Origin: Vicugna pacos
Taxonomy: Eukaryota; Chordata; Mammalia; Artiodactyla; Camelidae
NCBI RefSeq assembly: GCF_048564905.1
Contig: NC_133009.1
Location: forward strand, 4,171,001-4,235,000
Reading direction: 5' to 3'
Length of the DNA: 64,000 nt
Part shown: piece by piece, positions 21,960-34,700 of the stretch
Position numbering within the stretch: position 1 is the stretch's first letter
Layout: every line of letters starts with the position of its first letter
Notes under the pieces: model-generated
What the model saw: only the letters and a program-made list of their open reading frames with translations
Told to the model about the DNA's origin: nothing
Database searches by the model: none
Position numbers and translations under genes: made by a program

Positions 21960-24900
21960 AGTGGGACCCTGGGACTTGGGGTGGGACATCTGGTGCATGA
22001 CCTCTCCAAATTTTTCAGACCCAGCTTTTTCTGCAGAATTGGCTCATCTCTCCCGATTAAGTACAAGCACCACTTTCTCTCCCATCCCAAACTCCACTAC
22101 CCCCACGTTGCTTGAAGACACTAGAGACCCCTCCCCACCGTCTACCCTCCTAGTAACTAGGCTTGTAACTAGAGAGAAGTCCCAGCTGGGATGTGCTGGG
22201 CCTGATAACGGAAGAAAGGGAACAGATCCAGGATGAGCTGCAAGTCCTAGCCTGCATGAATCAGCAGAAGACGGGAGTTTTGTGTGGAACTGGATTCGGA
22301 AGGTGCTGGACAAAGGGGGCTGAAACACTAGATGGGGTAGGGAAGAGTTTATGGTTTGGGGTGCACTCCCCAGGGATACAAGATTTAACACCCTGGCACG
22401 GACTTCGGGATGTATGACCTCCCCATTCAGATGGCTCCTAGAAATATGCAAAAACTGATGACCTGCGCTAGACGCAGCTGAAATGGCAATGCTGCCCCGG
22501 CAGGCAGTAGAGGAAGAAGTGAAAAGGCTCAGGAAGGGAGCATGCTGGAGTGGATATACCGCAAGGCTGGAAGACCTACCAGAAGATTCTGTCCCATGGG
22601 AAGGCCCAGGGAATACACCATGCACAAAAGCTAAAAGAAATGAGCTACTGAGAAGACACCATGATCACCAAAAAGGTTGACCAGGGCTCTCCTCTATAAG
22701 CCAGGCTATGGTGGGATACCAACAGTGATGAGATGCCAGGACCAAAGAAGCCAAGTGGGTACAGTTATTATGATGAGCAACAGGGTTGGCATGGCAGCCA
22801 AAGGGGCCTGACCCCAGAGAGTTATGGAGATGATTTAAAAAACATGGTATCCCTAAAGGCGAAATACTCAGCCAACGAGGGTGTTTCCCAGCTTGTGCGG
22901 TTAAGAGAAGTCAAGGAGGGATGACAAGGAGTCTAAGGGCAATAACCCCCATAAAGTGTCAGACTCAGACTCAGCCAGGTCCCCCAGAGGAAAAGCAACC
23001 CCGCAGCACCACAGCAAACACACACAGTCATGATTCCATAAGTCCTTCTCCAAGGGACGCACACTCATTTAATCGGGCACCTCTGCATTGGGGAAAGAGG
23101 GCCCCCAAGTGTACTGAGGACTGTTGGACACGGGATCCAAGCTGACACGATTCCCAGAGAACCAAAGAGCCCTCGTGCCCCCCTGTTCTCAATTATGGGG
23201 CACATGGGGGGCCAGGTAATAACTAAAGTCCCGGCCAAGGTTTGGCTTCCACTGTGCCCACCAGGCCTGCAGATGTAGCCGGGGTCAGCCCCTCAGCCCC
23301 AGCACGTGTAACTGGGGTTGACATGCTGGTAGTTGGATCACTGGGTCTTAGGCTTGTGGGATATGCGCCGTCAGAGCGGGAAGACCAAGAGGAAGCCTGA
23401 GAATCTGCCCCGTCCTCAGCCAAGAAAATAAATACAAAACCATGAGGCATGACAGGGAGGAACTGTTGCTATTGGTACCACTTTTAAGGATCTTAAGGAT
23501 GCAGACTATCAGTTCCCAAAATATCTCTGTTAATTCAATTTTTGACCCCTGCAGAGGTCCTGGAGGATGACAACAAACTAATGCAAACTCAACCAATGGC
23601 TAGCCCCAATTTCAGACACTGTATCTGTTTATCTACTCCAGCAGATTTGACGTGGCCTCGGGCCCGTGGTTGGAAGCCTTGATTTAGGGGAGCATTATTT
23701 GCTATTCCCTCCGGAGGAGAGAATTAGAGACCATTTGCATTTAGAAGGTGAATAACAACATACATTTACAATGCTGTCCCAAGGCCATGTTAACTCCTGT
23801 GCCCTCTGTCATAATATAGCACGAAGGGATCTGGACCATCTGGACATCCTGAAGAATGTCACATCCATCTATTATTTATTGACAATATTATGCTAATCAG
23901 GCCATGTGAGCAAGAAGTGGCTACCACGCTGGAGGCCTCGTAAGGTGCTCACGCCTCAGAGAATAGGACGGAAACACTAGGGAGATTCCAGGGGACTGCC
24001 ACATCGGCAAGATGTTTAGGGGTCCAGCGATCAGAGGCCTGCCAGGAGTCCTCATCCCAAGTGGAAGACAAGGTCCATCCTGCACCTCCACCCACAATGA
24101 AGGAAGCAGCAAACATGTCAGGAAAATGCTGACAGTGGAAGTGCTGCTTTAGCCCATACACCACGTGGCATGAAATGCTTCTATCTCAGAGCAGGGCCCA
24201 GATCAGGAGAGGGTTCTGCAGCAGGTCCAGGCTGAGATGGAAGCGGTCCTGCCGCTTAGTGGTAAAGGCTGGGAAAAGATGCCATGTGGAGTTTATGGCA
24301 AGCGCCAGTGGGGGAATCACAACCTTGTCACATAGTCCCCAGTGCATCTCTTGCAAGGCCATGCCATCTGCAAGGGAGAATGGTGCATGTCTGTTGGCGT
24401 GATACTGAGCCCTGGGAGAGACATAACACCTGAACACAGGCAATACCAGAGAGTGTGCACCTGGAAATGAGAGCTGTTACACTCACCGAGTCACAAGGTC
24501 GCGTAGGCCAGCAGCAGGCCATAAGTGAGAAGCGGTGCAGCTGGGACCAGGCACGATAAGGACTTGAGGTCACAAGCCAGTTGCATGAATAAGCAGCCTA
24601 GCCCCTCATCTTTACTTCCCCTGGGCCCCGCTGCCCCTTCCTCAGCTCCCTAGGGGCCGCGTAGAAGCACACCTTATAACCAAGTGGCAGAGGAAACAAA
24701 ACCCAGACTTCTTTTGTGGTTGAGTTGGTTCAAGTTGAAAGTGAGCAGTAGATGTGTTGTGAGAAGTGCCCTTGAACAATAATGACAAGAGAAAGTTCTT
24801 CCAATTAACAGAGCCTTGGGCAGTGCACCTGGCCAGCTGCTTTGTGCGAAAGGAAAAATGGCCTGATGTTAGAATACACATAGACAGCTGGAAATGGAAA

Positions 24901-25405
24901 GATTGGAAGATTGATGAGATGCCCGTGGATGGACTCAGGAGCAGGATGAAGCGTGAAGCTCTTTGTATCATAGACTAACGCCCGCCAGAGAGTACCCACC
25001 ATGAAAGAGATATCAAATTACCAAGCAGACAGAATGACTTGACCATTTGACATCAGCCAACTCTAGGCATTGGCCACCATGGTGCTGGCACAATGGACAC
25101 CAGAGGGAAGTAGTCACAGAGGGATGGACTATGGGCTCCACAAGTGGCGGGGTTCCCACTAACCAAGGCTGAGGTGAGCCCTGCTGCCAAGGAGCCTCCA
25201 ACCTGCCAGCAACAGAGCTGAACGCCGAGCCCCCCATGAAGCACCACTCCTTGCAGGGGCCAGCTGCCTTCCCCATGGTCATCTGGGACCCCTTCCATCC
25301 TGCAAGGGCCAGTGATTCATTATCAAGGATAATGTCTATTCCAAATAGCATCATAAACAAATAATCGCACCCCGTAAGAAATACATTTATTTCAATCCCC
25401 ACACT
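21960..25405 (+). mobile_element. Decayed ERV internal region (gag-pol), ERVL-like
   Basis: Fossil endogenous retrovirus. Short stretches in successive + frames resemble, in the order of a retroviral genome, gag (about 22.0-22.9 kb), protease (about 23.1 kb), reverse transcriptase (about 23.6-24.0 kb) and later pol up to an integrase-like part (about 25.0-25.3 kb). The element is heavily broken, with well over ten interruptions, and no part can make a protein. I see no LTR pair at its ends. Assignment to the class III/ERVL group rests on remembered pol phrases and is tentative. The degree of decay suggests insertion early in placental evolution. Frames called on the minus strand here are antisense by-products. 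Confidence 0.6.
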
Positions 25406-26885
25406 CAAGTCACTGTAGAAAGTTTATGCTAAGAGCTGTTGGTCACGTTTTCCCGCAGCCATCTGCGTCGACATCCTGAGACGATTACAGCTAAAGTCTC
25501 AGGCACCATGTGTACTCCTGTGATCTAGGGAGTAGTCCCCTGGGAGTCTTTACTCTGTGCTTCTACCAGCAGCGCATACAGGAACTTACACCGTTTCTGC
25601 ACTCTCCTGGCTGCCTATAGAATGTCTTCTGTTTGGAGGGTGTGAATATTGCTGGATGGTAATTCCTGCTATCAGCCAAGTGATGGTTGAGATTGTAGAT
25701 GCCTGCTACTGCCATTGTAAAATCATTATTTGTGCTGTACAAATACTTTTATTCTGTTATCATTTGGAGGAGTGGCAAGTCTCATAGTTCACCTTCCTTT
25801 ATGAGTTTCTCAGGAAGTGATAAAGCACTTGTAGTAATCCAAGTGTTTTTAAACAATGTTTTGTTTTGTTTTTTTTGCAGCAGCAGCATTCAGTGTTCTA
25901 ACCAGAACTAGGGGAGGGGAGGAGGGGGAGGGGGTATCTCTCCCACAAAACACAAGGTTAGAAAAAAGCTCACGTGTGTGGGTAGAGTAAGCAGAAAACT
26001 TTGCAATGATATATAATGAGGAAGATCAGCGTTGACCACCTCATAGCGACACATAAGGCATCCTTATACATCGCTCTTCATTATGCATTAGAATACATGT
26101 GTTAGAGAGGAAAGAGATCAATACAGATGGTTTTACAGCACAAATGGTTCTCCTCTTGCATTGCTTAGCATTCTATCTGCGGATTTTTCACTCTTGTGTG
26201 TTTATTTGCCAAATAAAACCCTTTGCTAAAACTGGGATTGAGGGTTGGAGGTGAGGGGTCAGGGAATGGGTAAAGCTCTTCCCAAATCTGACATGTGGCG
26301 TAAGGATTATGTAGCCTTTTTCCAGAGTCTGGGTCCTATAATTAGAAGGTCATAGTATCATGAACCTATGGGAAGAAGCCACTTGTGGCTTTGTATTGAG
26401 CAAGAGAATTCAATTATGCTCCCAAGAGAAGTAGCCAGCACTCCATTTTCTCCCCCATAAAGCTTCGGAGAGGGAACCACCTTGGCTCCGAATCAGTGCT
26501 CTGAAAACTGGCCCATGCTTCACAACTAATCAGACTTTACTATAATTTATATTTTTACAATCAAAGAGTCTTCAAAATGTTCAAAAGTAGACAGAATAGA
26601 AAAAGATACCCTTTAGAACGTAAAATGCCTGTATAGCTTATAAAATAATGAAACTTTAACAAATGTTTGTTGTTAAATCCAAGATCCATCCAGACATGTC
26701 CTTATACAAATTGATTTCTCTTTAATCTTTCCAATACCAAAATGATCAAATGCCAAAAGAATAACAAAGTGGCAGGCCTCTGAACAGATGAAAACCTTCA
26801 AAAAGGACTTCTTGGGGAAGGTTTGGTCGTTGTAAGACACCTGCTCCCTGTTGCAGTAAGCTAAGCTGTTAATATAATCAGTTAA
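25406..26885. other. Intergenic, nothing recognised
   Basis: Mostly AT-rich sequence with no gene. It contains a short purine run (GGAGGGGGAGGGGG type) near 25,910-25,935. Possible old repeats but none that I can name. Confidence 0.4.
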
Positions 26886-26889
26886 TATT

Positions 26890-27120
26890 TACTGGGAATT
26901 TATTGCACGTTAGGCACTTTGAGTTGATTCGCATAATAACTTTATGAAGCAAGTGCTATTATCCTCCTGTTTTACAGATTACGAAAATGAGGTTTAAAGA
27001 AGATAAGTAATCTGACTCATATCACTTTCCCAACAAAAAGTAGGACCGGGATATTCATTTGGCGGGAGTCTTGACTCCAACATCTGTGTGATCAACCACG
27101 AGGCTACACTGCTCTCTGAG
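26890..27120 (-). mobile_element. MIR SINE relic
   Basis: 'TTACTGGGAATTTATTGCAC', 'TTTTACAGATTACGAAAATG' and 'AAGTAATCTGACTCATATCA' fit antisense MIR. Bases 27,121-27,755 have no gene or repeat that I recognise. Confidence 0.65.
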
Positions 27121-27759
27121 GAGCGGGGAGGGGAGAATTTAGCCAGGCATTAACCCTCTCTACCACCTGCATGAGAATCATTCAGTTCTGGGGATAAGCC
27201 TCTGCAGGCAGGGCCACCATGAACAGTTCTTCAGGTTGTGCACTGCTCAAGCATGCCACAACTAGGGGGAATGCCATTTGCACAGTAGATGGGTTCTAAC
27301 TTACACTGGAGGCTCTAGGAGTTTGTGAAGACCTGGAGCTCCAGGGCTGGCACTTGTGACCAAGTCCTGGGACGGCTGTGCACAGTCACTGACACACAGG
27401 CATGCACAAGACTATCTTGTCCCAGCCACACTCTAGGCATCCCATAGAGTTGTTTCTTCTCCTCTCCTATTGCTTTCAGTGGCTCAGTTCTTACCCCTGC
27501 CCTGTCTTCAGGCCTGGAAGGGGAAATGCATAGGTCAAACATGCTGCCTCTGTGGTTATACAAAGTGGGACAATACACCAGCTGAATTTCTGTTTCTTGA
27601 GGAAGAAATTCCCTTTCTAATTGGCCCACGGGTGCTACATAGTCTATCAGGGGTCCTGGTGAGAGTCTTTAACCATAGTCTGCAGCACTTATCCCCTACA
27701 GCCCCTTCGTTGTTGAGTGCTTGGGTTCCACCAGCCATTTTAATGTCACTTTGAAACAA

Positions 27760-27900
27760 GGAGGAGAGTATAGCTCAGTGGTAGAGCACATGCTTAGCAT
27801 GCACGAGGTCCTGGGTTCAATCCCCAGTATTTCCATTAAAAGTAAATAAATTAAAGTAATCCTAACTACCTCTCCTCCCCCCACCAAAATGTAAAAAACT
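27760..27900 (+). mobile_element. Camelid tRNA-derived SINE (Vic-1 type)
   Basis: Well-preserved head with A-box (TAGCTCAGTGG) and B-box (GGTTCAATCCC), then a TAAA-rich region and 'CCTAACTACCTCTCCTCCCC' with an A-rich end. It lies about 0.8 kb upstream of the FCAMR start codon. Confidence 0.92.
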
Positions 27901-28711
27901 GCAAAGATATCCTTTAATTTTTTTTAAATATTAACAAATAAAAAGTAAAATAACTAAAACCAACAAAGGCAGGCAGATCACATCTTCTACAGGGATTAAA
28001 AAAACCAATTCATGAAATATTTTCCCAAGGGAAATATTGGGGTATTTTTGAAGTGTGTCATCCTTCTGGATAAGCCACACTTGTCAGTGTTCCCTCTCCA
28101 TGGAGATCATCTCATTTACTGTCATGTGCTTTGTCCAGGGCATGAGTTGTTAACCACCAGGCGTGCGGCTGAACTGGAGCTGGGGACTCAAATTGTCTCT
28201 CCCTGGGGGTTGAAGGGGCCAGGTCAGCTTGGAGGCAGCAGCTGCCAGCCAGACAGCAGGGGAATTCCTCTCCTGAATTTTCTCTCCTGCCCACGTTGTT
28301 ACATCACTTACCCCGAGTGGGCCGGCTGAGCTGGGGCATCCTGAAAAGCTGGGACCCTGGGCTGCAGGGGCAATGAGAGGTCGAAGGATGTGGGTCAGTG
28401 TGTTTTCCTCAGAGCTACTGTCACTACCTCTGGAAAAGTTCTGTAGGAATAAGTGACAGTAAGAACAAGAGACCAGGACAGGGGTCCTTCTTCTAAGAAG
28501 TAAAAACCAAGGTCCAGCATGAAGTGACTTGATGGGACTTGTGGAGCCGTGAGTGGCAGGGCTACGCCCCATACATCCATCTTCCAGTGCTAACCCCTGT
28601 CTGCCGACCCAGTCTCAAGGTTTAAAGAAAAGAAACTAGAAGACATCCAATCACCAGCATCTCAAAAAAGGGAAAAAGAAAAGTCCAAGTGGATTTTCTT
28701 TCTGGACTAAG

Positions 28712-28750
28712 ATGGATGGAAAAGCCCCAACTAAGCCTGGAGAACAAAAG
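28712..28750 (+). CDS. FCAMR: FCAMR coding exon 1 (start codon)
   Basis: Encodes [13 protein letters not shown] and ends at a GTGAGG donor in phase 0. Human (MDGEATVKPGEQK) and mouse FCAMR, as I remember them, begin in closely similar fashion, which identifies this 39-base coding exon although it is too short to find by length. An upstream untranslated part continues leftward; its 5' limit is not visible. Confidence 0.85.
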
Positions 28751-31700
28751 GTGAGGTGAAGCTTTCTCCCAGAGGCTGGGGCTTGTCTCCGAATGTGGAC
28801 CGTGATTGGCAGCAGGAACTGTCCAGCATGTGCCCGAGTGCCCTTCCCAGAGAACAGCTGGCCTGGCTCCTGGGGGGACCCAGGGGAGGATTCTGGAGTT
28901 CAGGCCAGCATCTCCCTCCTCCCTCCCTACTCTCTCCCACCAGAGTGCATGACTCTTTAACAGGCCCCTGAATGCTTTAGAGCCGCATTAGAAGGAGAAG
29001 GAAGCATGGCTCTTGTGTTGCAGTGGAGAGGAAAGATGCATTGCCCAAGGTCATGGGCAACACGGAACCTCCTGAATCCTGGTTCTGTGCTTCTCCCTCT
29101 GCAGCACACTGGCTCCTTCCCTTCTTGTGTGCCACCCCAGGGGTGGGGGATAAGAGAAGAGAAGTGGGGCTCAGGGCTGGGGGTGGGCACTAGGGATCTG
29201 GGGAGTCGTACACCAGTCTTGGCTGGAGATGGATGGGGTCGATCCCTCCCAGGCAGGACTGAGGGACAAGAGAGTTGCCCAATGTGGCCTCGTACTCTTA
29301 AATGCTTTGCATGGTAACAGAGACCCGTGGCCCCAAGCTACTAAGATGGGGCTCCCGGTCTTCTGGAGAGAGGTTTTTCTGAAGGTCATTGACAGGTGGG
29401 TGACTTGGAGACTTTCCGTTGACTGTTATCCTTGCCGCCTCCAATCAAGGCTGATAACTCCTTGGAGGCATTTTATCTCACACCCTGTGCTTCCTCATTG
29501 CCCCTCAGAGGCGGCTTTTGCTCCTGAAGCCGAGATAGCAGCACTCACTTGTGCAGACTTCAGAGGAACTGGGTGGTGTGGCCGAGGGACTTTGGCCCCA
29601 GCATGCGCTACATCAGTACTTCGCGCTTTAGAAAAGCTTACCCTCAGGGAACGCGGGCAGCAGCCTCAGAATTAGCCCGGACTTGGTGAACATTAATCAA
29701 ACAACAGATAAGGGGCAGGCACACCCCAGAGAACCTCCAGGCTCTCCAGGTGAGGGCAGGAAGCCAGCAGCTCTGGAAGGCAGGGAAGGCCTCAGGCTGC
29801 CATGACAATCCCAAGGCAGGGGAGATGCTAAAAATAAGAGGGCACCGGAGGCGGAGGAGCCCTGGGCTTTTCCAAATCTGACCACTGACCATCAGAGCCT
29901 GTTCTTAACCTCTGTGAGATATGTGTTAGTGTAGGAAGGAAAAAACCCCAGCTAACTTAAGTTTGCTTTCTTTAGAAAAAAATCTATAGGTCCCCAGAAC
30001 CATGGACTGTAGATAGATTCAAGGAACAGATTTTTAATCACTCAAAAAGCCTCCATGAAATCCCCCTGGAGACTATAAAAGAAGTGTAGTGTACAATTCC
30101 TGTCTTTTCTTCTTAATCTTTTAAAAATTTTTTAATTGAAGTATAGTCAGTTACAACGTGTCGATTTCTGGTGTGCAGTATAATGTCCCAGTCATGCTTA
30201 TATGTACATATATTCGTTTTCTTACTCTTTTTTATTAAAGGTTATTAATCAGCAAGCCACAAAAGGCCTCTAAGTGGTGGTCACTAAGGTATCTGTCAAA
30301 ATAGTGGGCGGTTCTCATTCACAATAGCAGCACGTTGGGCACCTGCACAGAGCTGGATTCTTTTCAGAGCCTGGAGGCTCAAAGCCCTATCCTCTAGGAG
30401 CTGCCCAGGCCTGTGGGAGAGACCGGAGCAGCGGGAGGAGCAGCGTGGCCTGGGGGCCAGAGAGGGCTTCCTAGAAGCTGTGGAGAAGAATCAGAATAGG
30501 ACCCTCGGGTGGGCAACTGCTGGCCTGAGAGTTAATTTTTAACTCCTGTCAGTGGCCGGAGGCACACTGCCAGTGAGACAGAAAGCTCCCCTTGAAAGAA
30601 ACAGTTCTCCTTTTGCAAAAGAGAAGGGGTGAGGAGAGAGGGGGGAAGCGAGCAACTCTGACCCAGGCCCACTGTCACTGAACCATCTCATTTGGGCGGC
30701 ACGACAGCCCCGACAGTCTCCCATTCCCCTGGAGAGGAAGGCAATTGCCAAGGCTGAGTAGTCTTTCTAAGGCTCCTCAATTCCAGCGAAGGTTTAAGCT
30801 TGAAGCTTGGAGTCTTTCCACTGCATGATGCACCCCCAAACCCAGAGCTCCATGCCAGCAAGTGGGTGCAGGGGCTGGTACCCCGTAGAGGGTGTTGCAC
30901 CCCTCTGCACACAGAAACCTCCAGAGTAGGGGACGTTCTAGCCTTGGTGGCGATGACCCCAGCCAAATGTGCATGCCGGTGTTGGACGGGGCGGGGAGCG
31001 GGGTGCCTGGGGGGAGCGAGTGGAAGGATGGAGCCCTGCTTCTCTCAGAGGGCAGTTTCTGTCCTGCTCTTAGATGGAGCTGATCCAGTCCCAGCACCGA
31101 GCAAACTGAGATCCCAGAGGGAGAAAAGGCTCGCCTGGACCCCCGGGGCCACCCACCAGGCTGAGAGAACTCGCCTCCTCTCAGGCCTCTTCACCGGGTG
31201 TTTTTTTGCAGGTCACCAACCAGAGGGCAGGATGGAAAACGCCCGTCCTCCTCATGCTGTGCCTGCTGCAGGGTGAGTCCCAAACTCAGCCCAGATTCAG
31301 AACTCGCACATTCCGGGCTGCAGACGTGCCTGGCGGGCATCTCAGTGGCAGCCAGCACCCCCTCCGTAGTTTGGGTATCCCCATGGCTTGCTCCCCTGGG
31401 ATCCAAGGCTAGGCCATGGATCTGGGGGGTGATCAGATCTGGGCCCAGAAGGAAGGAGGGAGACAAGAGCTTACGTGAGAGGGCATACTCCTGACTTGAC
31501 AACTTCTGGAATATGCAGTTATGATATGTCCCTGCTGTCTTTCATTCAAGTTGATAACTGAAAGTTGGCTGCATTTGCAAGATATGGGTTCCCGGGCATG
31601 CAATAGACAGAGGTAGCCCTGCTTTATTACCACTCATTCTAAAAACACCAAGTGCCAGGCCCAATACTGGGGACATAAAGATGAAGACACTGCTCTCCTT

Positions 31701-34700
31701 AAAAGAGTGTAGATTCTGCAAAGAAACCAGATGCATGAATATGAATCATATCTATGCATTTACGTATTTGGTCAGCACACGCTTATGGAGGACCTAACAT
31801 GTGCCAGGCACTAGGGACAGATGGATGGAAGACAGGACCCCTGCCCTATAGGTCCTGGCAGGCTGGTGTGATGATCAGGCCCACATGACCAATGGCCCCA
31901 TCTCTGTGTTGTGGTGTCTGGTTTTATTTTGATGGTAATGGGGAGCCATTGAGGAATATAATGAGTGTACGTCTAGAGTGTCTGGTACCTAGAACCTAGT
32001 CCCAAGTAGATGCTCTAACAAATGTAATTGCTGAAAGAAAACAAAAATGAATGAATAAATGTTCTAATACCCAAAAAAAAACCCCATTGTGTTTGGCTTA
32101 TAAACAAATCAAAATCGTAATGAATCAAAAGTAGCTAATATTTGAGCAAGAGCTCTTTGTAATATAATCACACCAGCTCTTTATCTGAATCTCCATGGCT
32201 CCCTTTAAAATATTTCAGTAAGAGTAGGTTTCCCCTGCTCCTAAATGAAAAGTCAGGCAAGCTCACAATTTTTCTTCTAAAGTACAGGTGATAGTCCTAA
32301 CTTAATTCCTTTAAAGTTCTAAATTTGATCATGTTAAGTGTCCAGCTAAGTATTTTAGTTAGCAGTTTAATCTTCATTCAAAGATACGCCCCCCTCGCCA
32401 GCCTAGATCTGCAGTCAGGAAGGCAGGAGGGGGTTTAGGGGCCGCCTTCTCCCCTCCCCTGCTCTTTCTCCTCCAGGTGGAAGCAGCCGGCGTTTGGGAT
32501 CCCAGCAGGGTCACAGCGGCGGGTGGGAGGAGAGGCAGGAGGCAGGCAGGTCTCACTTGATGGGATGATCTGGAGCTCTCTGGCCGGCCGGGCGGGGGTC
32601 TAGGGCTCGCTCTTCCTCTGTTGAGTGTCTTGTGGACCCTTAGATGGCCCCCTGATGGCTCATTTCCTCCCTGTGCCCCAGGTTCTGCTTTGGCCCCTCC
32701 AGGCGAAAGACCCCATCTCAGGCGGCTGGGCTGGCTCTCTCCCCAGGGAAACACGCACACCTTCCTCCCACCTCTCCTGGTGGGAGGAGCGCTCCATCTC
32801 AGGGGCAACTTCTGCTCTCCCTGCTCCTACCACAGACCCTTTGCACTTCCTCTGACCAAGTCAGGCTCCAGTCTCCCCCCGAGGCAGTCCCAATCTGATT
32901 GGAGCCATACAATGACAACAGCCGGGAGGTGACTGGTGAAGGAGAATAGGGGCACAACCCTCACCGAAGGGACCCTTTGAGGGGGACATCACTGGTCCTA
33001 AAATGCCAGCCTTCCTTTAATTCTCCTAGACACCTAGTAGAAAATTCCAAAAACCTTAATTACATACAAGCAAGAGCTACTCATCTCCCAAATGAGTTCT
33101 TGAGGGTAAGTGCAATTTGGTATTAATAAAAGAAAGAAATGTTCATTGCGAGAGTTGCAATCCCTAATCAGCTTTCAACTGCAAAGTCAGAACTGCCCTT
33201 CCTGCTGACAAATAGGGTGCATTAATCCTCCCGCCCAAACCACGTGTAAATCACACACAGATTCCTGAAATCTGGGGTGTGAACCCTTTATTGGGGCACC
33301 ATCACTGTCATCCTGAGATGGTTTCTTGTTGGTAATTATAAATATTTTTGGTTTTTAACAGTAAGTTGCCATTTAACTCTTATCAATAGTGGCATGCTTG
33401 TCGTGGGTCATTTGATTAAACCTACAGTGATTACTGATTTATCCATAACATTTGTGGCTTTGACTCTTCCTATGATGAGACTTTGAGACAAAAGCAACAG
33501 GCAGGGCCAGCGTTCTAGGCATGTGCCCCGTGCAGTCACACGGGGCCCCGTGGAGAAGGTGCTCGGTTTAATGCTCTGCTATTGCCATAGTGAGATCCTG
33601 AACAGCTTTTGAACATCGGGTCCTGCCTTTGTATTTTGTCCCAGGGCCTTGCAGATTATGTAGCCAGTCCTGGCAACAGGCTTGAACTTTCTTAGGTTCA
33701 GAGGTGCTAAAGACATAGAACAAATTGATAGATGTCAGGCAACCACATTCAAAACAAGATGTTGACTCATCTGGGCAGGACTCTGGAAAGAGATGGCGAA
33801 GCTGGTTGTTCCAGCAAGAGCCCAGCATGGAGTCACCTGAAGAGCTGTCAGAGAGCAGGAGAGCTGTTTTGGAGAGAGTGGTCAGTGTGTTATGCTCTCT
33901 GCCACCTGCCCCTGGAGAACAAGAGTGATCACCTCCCCCTCCCCCCACTTGAAGCCAGGTAAGAGAAGGAACTTCTAGGAAGACAGTGAGCTTGCCATGT
34001 GTCCCAGGTCTCTCCTGACAGCAGGACAAAGCTGTGCTTCCTAGGGCCACATGTGGGTCCCACAGAAAGGAGCTGGCCTGGGACCTCCACCAAGAGGGCC
34101 CCCCCAGAGAGGAGTGTGGCCCAAAGTCATAGGGTTGGTGGTGATGGAGGAGTCATAAAAGACCAGCAGGAAAGGGGACCTGGGAGGCAAAAGAGGACTC
34201 AGCACAGGACATCAGCTTGCCCTGAGCAGCACGAGACAATCACAACTGCCCACACACCTCTCCCCTCTTCCCTCCTCACTCAATCCCGGAGGGGCTCCAA
34301 ACAGCACTTCTGAGTAGAGAAAGGGGTCAAGTGGAGCAAGAGACCCCGACCTGCCCCCCGCTTCCACACCAGGCCTCCGAGCGTAGTTGGGAGAAAGGAA
34401 AAGGCTTGAACTGGGTAAGAGATTGGAGATGCAACAGTCATTGGACTGGATTTTTTCTTCTCCAAGTAAGACTATGAAAGCTACTGTTCTTGAAATTATG
34501 CCTGAGATTTCATCAAGGAGCCGAGAAGTCCACAGAGGGAGTTTGAAGACACAGTGAGAGAGAGAATAAACTGTGTCTCTGCTTGCATCCGGTCAAATTT
34601 AAGGCATTCAGTAAAAGGGCCATATACTGTGCTTCGACTGTGAATTAAGCCTACTACCAAAGCAGGCAAAGTCACAATACTGCTTTTCTGTGCCTTGACG

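Noticed and set aside
22044-22625. A 193-codon minus-strand frame at 22 kb
   Set aside because: Lies antisense to the gag part of a decayed endogenous retrovirus.
1-28711. The neighbouring gene C1orf116, expected on this side by synteny
   Set aside because: No exon of it could be recognised; in human the gap to FCAMR is larger than the 28.7 kb available here.
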